This document shows, piece by piece, positions 23,886 to 35,321 of a DNA stretch of 64,000 nt. Source of the DNA: Saposhnikovia divaricata (taxonomy: Eukaryota; Streptophyta; Magnoliopsida; Apiales; Apiaceae); contig CM071599.1 of the NCBI GenBank assembly GCA_036435485.1, forward strand, positions 372,001 through 436,000. The letters are read 5' to 3'. Every line of letters starts with the position of its first letter. Positions within the stretch are counted from its first letter, which is position 1. The translations under genes were made by a program, and so were the position numbers. Under the pieces are notes generated by a model. The model ran no database searches. It was not told the DNA's origin and saw nothing but the letters and a program-made list of their open reading frames with translations.

Positions 23886-25744
23886 GGATATTTTTACATA
23901 TTTTGTTCATATGGGTTATTGAAATTCAAAAAAAAATTATTTGACGCGGGTCGAACCTGAATCGGAGCTGATATGATCGAAACTCGGTTTTCGGAAAATT
24001 CTCAAAGGGGTTAGTACACGGGATATTGTTAAAAATCGAGTCGGACCATTTTGTGGATATTTTTACATATTTTGTTCCTATGGGTTATTGAAATTCAACA
24101 AAAATTTATTTGACGCGGGTCGAACCTGAATCGGAGCAGATATGATCGAAACTCGGGTTTCGGAAAATTTTCAAAGGGGTTAGTACACGGGATATTGTTA
24201 AAAACCAAGTCAGACCATTTTGTGGATATTTTTACATATTTTGTTCCTATGGGTTATTGAAATTCAACAAAATTTTATTTGACGCGGGTCGAACCTGAAT
24301 CGGAGCTGATATGATCGAAACTCGGTTTTCGGATAATCCTCAAAGTGGTTAGTACACGGGATATTGTTAAAAATCGAGTCGGACCATTTTAGGGATATTT
24401 TTACATATATTGTTCTTATGGGTTATTGGAATTCAACGATATTGTATTTGACGCAATTCGGAACTGAATTGGAGCTGATATAGTCAAAACTCGGTTTTTG
24501 GATAATCCTCAAAGGGGTTAGTACACGGGAAATTGTTAAAAATTGAGTCGGACTATTTTGTGGATATTTTTACATATTTTGTTCCTATGGGTTATTGGAA
24601 TTCAACGAAATTTTATTTGACGCAATTCGGACCGGAATCGGAGCTGATATGATCGAAACTCGGTTTTCGGAAAATTCTCAAAGGGGTTAGTACACGGGAT
24701 ATTGTTAAAAATCAAGTCAGACCATTTTGTGGATATTTTTACATATTTTGTTCCTATGGGTTATTGAAATTGAACAAAAATTTATTTGACGCGGGTCGAA
24801 CCTGAATCGGAGCTGATATGATCGAAACTCGGTTTTCGGATAATCCTCAAAGTGGTTAGTACACGGGATATTGTTAAAAATCGAGTCGGACCATTTTAGG
24901 GATAGTTTTACATATTTTGTTCCTATGGGTTATTGGAATTCAACGATATTGTATTTGACGCAATTCGGAACTGAATCGGAGCTGATATAGTCAAAACTCG
25001 GTTTTTGGATAATCCTCAAAGGGGTTAGTACACGGGAAATTGTTAAAAATTGAGTCGGACCATTTTGTGGATATTTTTACATATTTTGTTCCTATGGTTT
25101 ATTGGAATTCAACGAAATTTTATTTGACGCAATTCGGACCGGAATCGGAGCTGATATGATTGAAACTCGGTTTTCGGAAAATTCTCAAAGGGGTTAGTAC
25201 ACGGGATATTGTTAAAAATCAAGTCGGACCATTTTGTGGATATTTTTACATATTTTGTTCCTATGGGTTATTGGAATTCAACGAAATTTTATTTGACGCG
25301 GGTCGAACCTGAATCGGAGCAGATATGATCGAAACTCGGGTTTCGGAAAATTTTCAAAGGGGTTAGTACACGGGATATTGTTAAAAACCAAGTCAGACCA
25401 TTTTGTGGATATTTTTACATATTTTGTTCCTATGGGTTATTGAAATTCAACAAAATTTTATTTGACGCGGGTCGAACCTGAATCGGAGCAGATATGATCG
25501 AAACTCGGGTTTCGGAAAATTTTCAAAGGGGTTAGTACACGGGATATTGTTAAAAACCAAGTCAGACCATTTTGTGGATATTTTTACATATTTTGTTCCT
25601 ATGGGTTATTGAAATTGAACAAAATTTTATTTGACGCGGGTCGAACCTGAATCGGAGCTGATATGATCAAAACTCGGTTTTCGGATAATCCTCAAAGTGG
25701 TTAGTACACGGGATATTGTTAAAAATCGAGTCGGACCATTTTAG
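23717..25744 (+). repeat. Copy of the preceding block, rearranged end
   Basis: Order: M1/M3 hybrid, M4, M5, M1b, M2b, M3b, M1a, M2a, M3a, M3/M5, M5, M1a. It repeats 21323-22843 with private differences such as tacatatattg in M2b (24393), then inserts a full M5 (25407) after the M3/M5 hybrid. Segment 23182-25406 recurs at 38702-40926 and 46728-48952. Confidence 0.88.
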
Positions 25745-25941
25745 GGATATTTTTACATATTTTGTTCCTATGGGTTATTGGAATTCAACGATATTGTATT
25801 TGACGCAATTCGGAACTGAATCGGAGCTGATATAGTCAAAACTCGGTTTTTGGATAATCCTCAAAGGGGTTAGTACACGGGAAAATTTTCAAAGGGGTTA
25901 GTACACGGGATATTGTTAAAAACCAAGTCAGACCATTTTGT
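25745..25941 (+). repeat. Enlarged M2/M5 chimera, 197 bp (3 of 11)
   Basis: Tandem 28-bp pair at 25852-25879 and 25880-25907. Followed by an ordinary M1b with gatcgaaactc, unlike the gatcggaactc seen after the first copy. It is the first of three chimeras spaced 366 bp apart. Confidence 0.95.
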
Positions 25942-26110
25942 GGATATTTTTACATATTTTGTTCCTATGGGTTATTGAAATTCAACAAAATTTTATTTGA
26001 CGCGGGTCGAACCTGAATCGGAGCTGATATGATCGAAACTCGGTTTTCGGATAATCCTCAAAGTGGTTAGTACACGGGATATTGTTAAAAATCGAGTCGG
26101 ACCATTTTAG

Positions 26111-26307
26111 GGATATTTTTACATATTTTGTTCCTATGGGTTATTGGAATTCAACGATATTGTATTTGACGCAATTCGGAACTGAATCGGAGCTGATATA
26201 GTCAAAACTCGGTTTTTGGATAATCCTCAAAGGGGTTAGTACACGGGAAAATTTTCAAAGGGGTTAGTACACGGGATATTGTTAAAAACCAAGTCAGACC
26301 ATTTTGT
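26111..26307 (+). repeat. Enlarged M2/M5 chimera, 197 bp (4 of 11)
   Basis: Tandem 28-bp pair at 26218-26245 and 26246-26273. Followed by an M3a (26308) that ends in an M1-type ttttag tail, so the next chimera again sits after an M1-like end. Confidence 0.95.
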
Positions 26308-26476
26308 GGATATTTTTACATATTTTGTTCCTATGGTTTATTGGAATTCAACGAAATTTTATTTGACGCAATTCGGACCGGAATCGGAGCTGATATGATC
26401 GAAACTCGGTTTTCGGAAAATTCTCAAAGGGGTTAGTACACGGGATATTGTTAAAAATCAAGTCGGACCATTTTAG
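26308..26476 (+). repeat. Hybrid monomer M3/M1 tail
   Basis: M3a (gtttattgg, gcaattcggaccgg, atcaagtcgg) but ending ccattttag like M1 rather than ttttgtg. It sits between two enlarged chimeras, and the M1-type end explains why an M2-type chimera follows. I saw no other M3 with this tail. Confidence 0.85.
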
Positions 26477-26673
26477 GGATATTTTTACATATTTTGTTCC
26501 TATGGGTTATTGGAATTCAACGATATTGTATTTGACGCAATTCGGAACTGAATCGGAGCTGATATAGTCAAAACTCGGTTTTTGGATAATCCTCAAAGGG
26601 GTTAGTACACGGGAAAATTTTCAAAGGGGTTAGTACACGGGATATTGTTAAAAACCAAGTCAGACCATTTTGT
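26477..26673 (+). repeat. Enlarged M2/M5 chimera, 197 bp (5 of 11)
   Basis: Tandem 28-bp pair at 26584-26611 and 26612-26639. Followed by a normal M3a, M4, M5, M1a run that leads to the sixth chimera 873 bp downstream. Confidence 0.95.
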
Positions 26674-27349
26674 GGATATTTTTACATATTTTGTTCCTAT
26701 GGTTTATTGGAATTCAACGAAATTTTATTTGACGCAATTCGGACCGGAATCGGAGCTGATATGATCGAAACTCGGTTTTCGGAAAATTCTCAAAGGGGTT
26801 AGTACACGGGATATTGTTAAAAATCAAGTCGGACCATTTTGTGGATATTTTTACATATTTTGTTCCTATGGGTTATTGAAATTCAAAAAAAAATTATTTG
26901 ACGCGGGTCGAACCTGAATCGGAGCTGATATGATCGAAACTCGGTTTTCGGAAAATTCTCAAAGGGGTTAGTACACGGGATATTGTTAAAAATCGAGTCG
27001 GACCATTTTGTGGATATTTTTACATATTTTGTTCCTATGGGTTATTGAAATTCAACAAAATTTTATTTGACGCGGGTCGAACCTGAATCGGAGCAGATAT
27101 GATCGAAACTCGGGTTTCGGAAAATTTTCAAAGGGGTTAGTACACGGGATATTGTTAAAAACCAAGTCAGACCATTTTGTGGATATTTTTACATATTTTG
27201 TTCCTATGGGTTATTGAAATTGAACAAAATTTTATTTGACGCGGGTCGAACCTGAATCGGAGCTGATATGATCAAAACTCGGTTTTCGGATAATCCTCAA
27301 AGTGGTTAGTACACGGGATATTGTTAAAAATCGAGTCGGACCATTTTAG

Positions 27350-27546
27350 GGATATTTTTACATATTTTGTTCCTATGGGTTATTGGAATTCAACGATATT
27401 GTATTTGACGCAATTCGGAACTGAATCGGAGCTGATATAGTCAAAACTCGGTTTTTGGATAATCCTCAAAGGGGTTAGTACACGGGAAAATTTTCAAAGG
27501 GGTTAGTACACGGGATATTGTTAAAAACCAAGTCAGACCATTTTGT
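27350..27546 (+). repeat. Enlarged M2/M5 chimera, 197 bp (6 of 11)
   Basis: Tandem 28-bp pair at 27457-27484 and 27485-27512. Followed directly by the M3a that opens the heptamer tract. No further chimera occurs for 11.5 kb. Confidence 0.95.
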
Positions 27547-30500
27547 GGATATTTTTACATATTTTGTTCCTATGGTTTATTGGAATTCAACGAAATTTTA
27601 TTTGACGCAATTCGGACCGGAATCGGAGCTGATATGATCGAAACTCGGTTTTCGGAAAATTCTCAAAGGGGTTAGTACACGGGATATTGTTAAAAATCAA
27701 TTCGGACCATTTTGTGGATATTTTTACATATTTTGTTCATATGGGTTATTGAAATTCAAAAAAAAATTATTTGACGCGGGTCGAACCTGAATCGGAGCTG
27801 ATATGATCGAAACTCGGTTTTCGGAAAATTTTCAAAGGGGTTAGTACACGGGATATTGTTAAAAATCGAGTCAGACCATTTTGTGGATATTTTTACATAT
27901 TTTGTTCCTATGGGTTATTGAAATTCAACAAAATTTTATTTGACGCGGGTCGAACCTGAATCGGAGCAGATATGATCGAAACTCGGGTTTCGGAAAATTT
28001 TCAAAGGGGTTAGTACACGGGATATTGTTAAAAACCAAGTCAGACCATTTTGTGGATATTTTTACATATTTTGTTCCTATGGGTTATTGAAATTCAACAA
28101 AATTTTATTTGACGCGGGTCGAACCTGAATCGGAGCTGATATGATCGAAACTCGGTTTTCGGATAATCCTCAAAGTGGTTAGTACACGGGATATTGTTAA
28201 AAATCGAGTCGGACCATTTTAGGGATATTTTTACATATTTTGTTCTTATGGGTTATTGGAATTCAACGATATTGTATTTGACGCAATTCGGAACTGAATT
28301 GGAGCTGATATAGTCAAAACTCGGTTTTTGGATAATCCTCAAAGGGGTTAGTACACGGGAAATTGTTAAAAATTGAGTCGGACTATTTTGTGGATATTTT
28401 TACATATTTTGTTCCTATGGGTTATTGGAATTCAACGAAATTTTATTTGACGCAATTCGGACCGGAATCGGAGCTGATATGATCGAAACTCGGTTTTCGG
28501 AAAATTCTCAAAGGGGTTAGTACACGGGATATTGTTAAAAATCGAGTCGGACCATTTTGTGGATATTTTTACATATTTTGTTCCTATGGGTAATTGAAAT
28601 TCAACAAAATTTTATTTGACGCGGGTCGAACCTGAATCGGAGCAGATATGATCGAAACTCGGGTTTCGGAAAATTTTCAAAGGGGTTAGTACTCGGGATA
28701 TTGTTAAAAACCAAGTCAGACCATTTTGTGGATATTTTTACATATTTTGTTCCTATGGTTTATTGGAATTCAACGAAATTTTATTTGACGCAATTCGGAC
28801 CGGAATCGGAGCTGATATGATCGAAACTCGGTTTTCGGAAAATTCTCAAAGGGGTTAGTACACGGGATATTGTTAAAAATCAAGTCGGACCATTTTGTGG
28901 ATATTTTTACATATTTTGTTCATATGGGTTATTGAAATTCAAAAAAAAATTATTTGACGCGGGTCGAACCTGAATCGGAGCTGATATGATCGAAACTCGG
29001 TTTTCGGAAAATTTTCAAAGGGGTTAGTACACGGGATATTGTTAAAAATCGAGTCAGACCATTTTGTGGATATTTTTACATATTTTGTTCCTATGGGTTA
29101 TTGAAATTCAACAAAATTTTATTTGACGCGGGTCGAACCTGAATCGGAGCAGATATGATCGAAACTCGGGTTTCGGAAAATTTTCAAAGGGGTTAGTACA
29201 CGGGATATTGTTAAAAACCAAGTCAGACCATTTTGTGGATATTTTTACATATTTTGTTCCTATGGGTTATTGAAATTCAACAAAATTTTATTTGACGCGG
29301 GTCGAACCTGAATCGGAGCTGATATGATCGAAACTCGGTTTTCGGATAATCCTCAAAGTGGTTAGTACACGGGATATTGTTAAAAATCGAGTCGGACCAT
29401 TTTAGGGATATTTTTACATATTTTGTTCTTATGGGTTATTGGAATTCAACGATATTGTATTTGACGCAATTCGGAACTGAATTGGAGCTGATATAGTCAA
29501 AACTCGGTTTTTGGATAATCCTCAAAGGGGTTAGTACACGGGAAATTGTTAAAAATTGAGTCCGACTATTTTGTGGATATTTTTACATATTTTGTTCCTA
29601 TGGGTTATTGGAATTCAACGAAATTTTATTTGACGCAATTCGGACCGGAATCGGAGCTGATATGATCGAAACTCGGTTTTCGGAAAATTCTCAAAGGGGT
29701 TAGTACACGGGATATTGTTAAAAATCGAGTCGGACCATTTTGTGGATATTTTTACATATTTTGTTCCTATGGGTAATTGAAATTCAACAAAATTTTATTT
29801 GACGCGGGTCGAACCTGAATCGGAGCAGATATGATCGAAACTCGGGTTTCGGAAAATTTTCAAAGGGGTTAGTACTCGGGATATTGTTAAAAACCAAGTC
29901 AGACCATTTTGTGGATATTTTTACATATTTTGTTCCTATGGTTTATTGGAATTCAACGAAATTTTATTTGACGCAATTCGGACCGGAATCGGAGCTGATA
30001 TGATCGAAACTCGGTTTTCGGAAAATTCTCAAAGGGGTTAGTACACGGGATATTGTTAAAAATCAAGTCGGACCATTTTGTGGATATTTTTACATATTTT
30101 GTTCATATGGGTTATTGAAATTCAAAAAAAAATTATTTGACGCGGGTCGAACCTGAATCGGAGCTGATATGATCGAAACTCGGTTTTCGGAAAATTTTCA
30201 AAGGGGTTAGTACACGGGATATTGTTAAAAATCGAGTCAGACCATTTTGTGGATATTTTTACATATTTTGTTCCTATGGGTTATTGAAATTCAACAAAAT
30301 TTTATTTGACGCGGGTCGAACCTGAATCGGAGCAGATATGATCGAAACTCGGGTTTCGGAAAATTTTCAAAGGGGTTAGTACACGGGATATTGTTAAAAA
30401 CCAAGTCAGACCATTTTGTGGATATTTTTACATATTTTGTTCCTATGGGTTATTGAAATTCAACAAAATTTTATTTGACGCGGGTCGAACCTGAATTGGA

Positions 30501-30926
30501 GCTGATATGATCGAAACTCGGTTTTCGGATAATCCTCAAAGTGGTTAGTACACGGGATATTGTTAAAAATCGAGTCGGACCATTTTAGGGATATTTTTAC
30601 ATATTTTGTTCTTATGGGTTATTGGAATTCAACGATATTGTATTTGACGCAATTCGGAACTGAATTGGAGCTGATATAGTCAAAACTCGGTTTTTGGATA
30701 ATCCTCAAAGGGGTTAGTACACGGGAAATTGTTAAAAATTGAGTCGGACTATTTTGTGGATATTTTTACATATTTTGTTCCTATGGGTTATTGGAATTCA
30801 ACGAAATTTTATTTGACGCAATTCGGACCGGAATCGGAGCTGATATGATCGAAACTCGGTTTTCGGAAAATTCTCAAAGGGGTTAGTACACGGGATATTG
30901 TTAAAAATCAAGTCGGACCATTTTGT
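27547..30926 (+). repeat. Tandem heptamers (1183 bp), 2.9 copies
   Basis: The unit is M3a M4 M5 M1b M2b M3b M5, at 27547-28729 and 28730-29912, with a third copy at 29913-30926 lacking the last monomer. Shared marks: ttttcaaagg with cgagtcagacc in the M4 (27716, 28899, 30082), gggtaattgaaattc with gtactcggg in the last M5 (28561, 29744). Copy 1 has a private atcaattcgg and copy 3 has gaattgg in M1b (30420). The next monomer is M1a, starting the octamer region. Confidence 0.94.
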
Positions 30927-31433
30927 GGATATTTTTACATATTTTGTTCCTATGGGTTATTGAAATTGAACAAAATTTTATTTGACGCGGGTCGAACCTG
31001 AATCGGAGCTGATATGATCGAAACTCGGTTTTCGGATAATCCTCAAAGTGGTTAGTACACGGGATATTGTTAAAAATCGAGTCGGAGCATTTTAGGGATA
31101 TTTTTACATATTTTGTTCCTATGGGTTATTGGAATTCAACGATATTGTATTTGACGCAATTCGGAACTGAATCGGAGCTGATATAGTCAAAACTCGGTTT
31201 TTGGATAATCCTCAAAGGGGTTAGTACACGGGAAATTGTTAAAAATTGAGTCGGACCATTTTGTGGATATTTTTACATATTTTGTTCCTATGGTTTATTG
31301 GAATTCAACGAAATTTTATTTGACGCAATTCGGATCGGAATCGGAGCTGATATGATCGAAACTCGGTTTTCGGAAAATTCTCAAAGGGGTTAGTACACGG
31401 GATATTGTTAAAAATCAAGTCGGACCATTTTGT

Positions 31434-31603
31434 GGATATTTTTACATATTTTGTTCATATGGGTTATTGAAATTCAAAAAAAAAAAAATTTGACGCGGGT
31501 CGAACCTGAATCGGAGCTGATATGATCGAAACTCGGTTTTCGGAAAATTCTCAAAGTGGTTAGTACACAGGATATTGTTAAAAATCGAGTCGGACCATTT
31601 TAG
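31434..31603 (+). repeat. M4 monomer with 1-bp gain in poly-A (170 bp)
   Basis: The A-run is 13 long and runs directly into tttgacgcgg; the usual late M4 has nine A, then tta, then tttgacg. That is a one-base gain plus loss of the interrupting thymines. Related copies at 54558 and 59290 have an expanded A-run with a single t before the atttgacg part but normal length. It also has an M1-like 3' part (caaagtgg, tail ttttag). Confidence 0.93.
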
Positions 31604-31772
31604 GGATATTTTTACATATTTTGTTCTTATGGGTTATGGAAATTCAACAAAATTTTATTTGACGCGGGTCGAACCTGAATCGGAGCAGATATGATCGAAA
31701 CTCGGGTTTCGGAAAATTTTCAAAGGGGTTAGTACACGGGATATTGTTAAAAACCAAGTCAGACCATTTTGT

Positions 31773-31941
31773 GGATATTTTTACATATTTTGTTCCTATG
31801 GGTTATTGAAATTCAACAAAATTTTATTTGACGCGGGTCGAACCTGAATCGGAGCAGATATGATCGAAACTCGGTTTTTGGATAATCCTCAAAGTGGTTA
31901 GTACACGGGATATTGTTAAAAATCGAGTCGGACCATTTTAG
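31773..31941 (+). repeat. Hybrid monomer M5/M1 with tttttgg (also 54896, 59628)
   Basis: gagcagatatg is the late M5 mark, but the 3' half reads cggtttttggataatcc with caaagtgg and the ttttag tail. The tttttgg is M2-like. M2b follows in each copy. At the same place in the octamers at 33970 and 61825 the monomer reads gagctgatatg, so the gagcag change is specific to these copies. Confidence 0.85.
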
Positions 31942-32448
31942 GGATATTTTTACATATTTTGTTCTTATGGGTTATTGGAATTCAACGATATTGTATTTGA
32001 CGCAATTCGGAACTGAATTGGAGTTGATATAGTCAAAACTCGGTTTTTGGATAATCCTCAAAGGGGTTAGTACACGGGAAATTGTTAAAAATTGAGTCGG
32101 ACCATTTTGTGGATATTTTTACATATTTTGTTCCTATGGGTTATTGGAATTCAACGAAATTTTATTTGACGCAATTCGGACCGGAATCGGAGCTGATATG
32201 ATCGAAACTCGGTTTTCTGAAAATTCTCAAAGGGGTTAGTACACGGGATATTGTTAAAAATCAAGTCGGACCATTTTGTGGATATTTTTACATATTTTGT
32301 TCTTATGGGTTATTGGAATTCAACGATATTGTATTTGACGCAATTCGGAACTGAATTGGAGCTGATATAGTCAAAACTCGGTTTTTGGATAATCCTCAAA
32401 GGGGTTAGTACACGGGAAATTGTTAAAAATTGAGTCGGACCATTTTGT

Positions 32449-32617
32449 GGATATTTTTACATATTTTGTTCCTATGGGTTATTGGAATTCAACGAAATTG
32501 TATTTGACGCGGGTCGAACCTGAATCGGAGCTGATATGATCAAAACTCGGTTTTCGGATAATCCTCAAAGTGGTTAGTACACGGGATATTGTTAAAAATC
32601 GAGTCGGACCATTTTAG
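32449..32617 (+). repeat. Mosaic monomer M3/M2/M1 (also 55572, 60304)
   Basis: Reads acgaaattgtatttgacgc, combining M3 acgaaatt with M2 gtatttg, then switches to M1 gggtcgaacc with gatcaaaactc. It is either a three-part mosaic or an M2/M1 hybrid with one point change. M4 follows in each copy. Confidence 0.82.
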
Positions 32618-33969
32618 GGATATTTTTACATATTTTGTTCCTATGGGTTATTGAAATTCAAAAAAAAATTATTTGACGCGGGTCGAACCTGAATCGGAGC
32701 TGATATGATCGAAACTCGGTTTTCGGAAAATTCTAAAAGGGGTTAGTACACGGGATATTGTTAAAAATCGAGTCGGACCATTTTGTGGATATTTTTACAT
32801 ATTTTGTTCCTATGGGTTATTGAAATTCAACAAAATTTTATTTGACGCGGGTCGAACCTGAATCGGAGCAGATATGATCGAAACTCGGGTTTCGGAAAAT
32901 TTTCAAAGGGGTTAGTACACGGGATATTGTTAAAAACCAAGTCAGACCATTTTGTGGATATTTTTACATATTTTGTTCCTATGGTTTATTGGAATTCAAC
33001 GAAATTTTATTTGACGCAATTCGGACCGGAATCGGAGCTGATATGATCGAAACTCGGTTTTCGGAAAATTCTCAAAGGGGTTAGTACACGGGATATTGTT
33101 AAAAATCAAGTCGGACCATTTTGTGGATATTTTTACATATTTTGTTCATATGGGTTATTGAAATTCAAAAAAAAATTATTTGACGCGGGTCGAACCTGAA
33201 TCGGAGCTGATATGATCGAAAGTCGGTTTTCGGAAAATTCTCAAAGGGGTTAGTACACGGGATATTGTTAAAAATCGAGTCGGACCATTTTGTGGATATT
33301 TTTACATATTTTGTTCCTATGGGTTATTGAAATTCAACAAAATTTTATTTGACGCGGGTCGAACCTGAATCGGAGCAGATATGATCGAAACTCGGGTTTC
33401 GGAAAATTTTCAAAGGGGTTAGTACACGGGATATTGTTAAAAACCAAGTCAGACCATTTTGTGGATATTTTTACATATTTTGTTCCTATGGGTTATTGAA
33501 ATTCAACAAAATTTTATTTGACGCGGGTCGAACCTGAATCGGAGCTGATATGATCGAAACTCGGTTTTCGGATAATCCTCAAAGTGGTTAGTACACGGGA
33601 TATTGTTAAAAATCGAGTCGGACCATTTTAGGGATATTTTTACATATTTTGTTCTTATGGGTTATTGGAATTCAACGATATTGTATTTGACGCAATTCGG
33701 AACTGAATTGGAGCTGATATAGTCAAAACTCGGTTTTTGGATAATCCTCAAAGGGGTTAGTACACGGGAAATTGTTAAAAATTGAGTCGGACTATTTTGT
33801 GGATATTTTTACATATTTTGTTCCTATGGGTTATTGGAATTCAACGAAATTTTATTTGACGCAATTCGGACCGGAATCGGAGCTGATATGATCGAAACTC
33901 GGTTTTCGGAAAATTCTCAAAGGGGTTAGTACACGGGATATTGTTAAAAATCAAGTCGGACCATTTTGT

Positions 33970-35321
33970 GGATATTTTTACATATTTTGTTCCTATGGGT
34001 TATTGAAATTGAACAAAATTTTATTTGACGCGGGTCGAACCTGAATCGGAGCTGATATGATCGAAACTCGGTTTTCGGATAATCCTCAAAGTGGTTAGTA
34101 CACGGGATATTGTTAAAAATCGAGTCGGACCATTTTAGGGATATTTTTACATATTTTGTTCCTATGGGTTATTGGAATTCAACGATATTGTATTTGACGC
34201 AATTCGGAACTGAATCGGAGCTGATATAGTCAAAACTCGATTTTTGGATAATCCTCAAAAGGGTTAGTACACGGGAAATTGTTAAAAATTGAGTCGGACC
34301 ATTTTGTGGATATTTTTACATATTTTGTTCCTATGGTTTATTGGAATTCAACGAAATTTTATTTGACGCAATTCGGATCGGAATCGGAGCTGATATGATC
34401 GAAACTCGGTTTTCGGAAAATTCTCAAAGGGGTTAGTACACGGGATATTGTTAAAAATCAAGTCGGACCATTTTGTGGATATTTTTACATATTTTGTTCA
34501 TATGGGTTATTGAAATTCAAAAAAAAATTATTTGACGCGGGTCGAACCTGAATCGGAGCTGATATGATCGAAACTCGGTTTTCGGAAAATTCTCAAAGTG
34601 GTTAGTACACGGGATATTGTTAAAAATCGAGTCGGACCATTTTAGGGATATTTTTACATATTTTGTTCTTATGGGTTATGGAAATTCAACAAAATTTTAT
34701 TTGACGCGGGTCGAACCTGAATCGGAGCAGATATGATCGAAACTCGGGTTTCGGAAAATTTTCAAAGGGGTTAGTACACGGGATATTGTTAAAAACCAAG
34801 TCAGACCATTTTCTGGATATTTTTACATATTTTGTTCCTATGGGTTATTGAAATTCAACAAAATTTTATTTGACGCGGGTCGAACCTGAATCGGAGCTGA
34901 TATGATCGAAACTCGGTTTTTGGATAATCCTCAAAGTGGTTAGTACACGGGATATTGTTAAAAATCGAGTCGGACCATTTTAGGGATATTTTTACATATT
35001 TTTTTCTTATGGGTTATTGGAATTCAACGATATTGTATTTGACGCAATTCGGAACTGAATTGGAGCTGATATAGTCAAAACTCGGTTTTTGGATAATCCT
35101 CAAAGGGGTTAGTACACGGGAAATTGTTAAAAATTGAGTCGGACCATTTTGTGGATATTTTTACATATTTTGTTCCTATGGGTTATTGGAATTCAACGAA
35201 ATTTTATTTGACGCAATTCGGACCGGAATCGGAGCTGATATAATCGAAACTCGGTTTTCGGAAAATTCTCAAAGGGGTTAGTACACGGGATATTGTTAAA
35301 AATCAAGTCGGACCATTTTGT
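33970..35321 (+). repeat. Canonical late-domain octamer, copy 1 (1352 bp)
   Basis: Order: M1a (tgaac) M2a M3a M4 (ttcatatggg) M5 M1b (tcaac) M2b (ttcttatggg, gaattgg) M3b (gggttattgg). Exactly 8 x 169 bp. Marks: ctcgatttttgg and tcaaaaggg in M2a, cggatcgg in M3a, an M4 with caaagtgg and ttttag tail, ttttctgg at the start of M1b, gatataatcg in M3b. The copy at 61825-63176 shares tcaaaaggg, cggatcgg and gatataatcg. Confidence 0.94.

Larger units (their letters stand above)
23182..25406 (+). repeat. 2.2-kb block present three times, copy 1
   Basis: Order: M5, M1a, enlarged M2/M5, M1/M3, M4, M5, M1b, M2b, M3b, M1a, M2a (ggatagtttt), M3a (gattgaaac), M3/M5. The same order is at 38702-40926 (distance 15520) and 46728-48952 (distance 23546). 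The M1/M3 hybrid with gatcggaactc is found only in these three copies. Confidence 0.9.
25745..27546 (+). repeat. Cluster of four 28-bp-enlarged monomers, partly 366-bp dimers
   Basis: Starts: 25745 enlarged, 25942 M1b, 26111 enlarged, 26308 M3a (with an M1-type tail), 26477 enlarged, 26674 M3a, 26843 M4, 27012 M5, 27181 M1a, 27350 enlarged. The first three enlarged monomers are 366 bp apart (197 + 169), so this is a local dimeric higher-order unit. It holds four of the window's 11 enlarged monomers in 1.8 kb. Confidence 0.92.
30927..33969 (+). repeat. Octamer plus ten-monomer block
   Basis: Starts: 30927 M1a, M2a, M3a (cggatcgg), 31434 M4 (170 bp), 31604 M5 (gggttatgg), 31773 M5/M1, 31942 M2b (gagttgatatag), 32111 M3b (ttctgaaaattc), 32280 M2b, 32449 M3/M2/M1 mosaic, M4, M5, 32956 M3a, M4, M5, M1b, M2b, 33801 M3b. 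The first eight form a complete octamer. The order recurs at 54051-56585 and 58783-61824. Confidence 0.9.
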
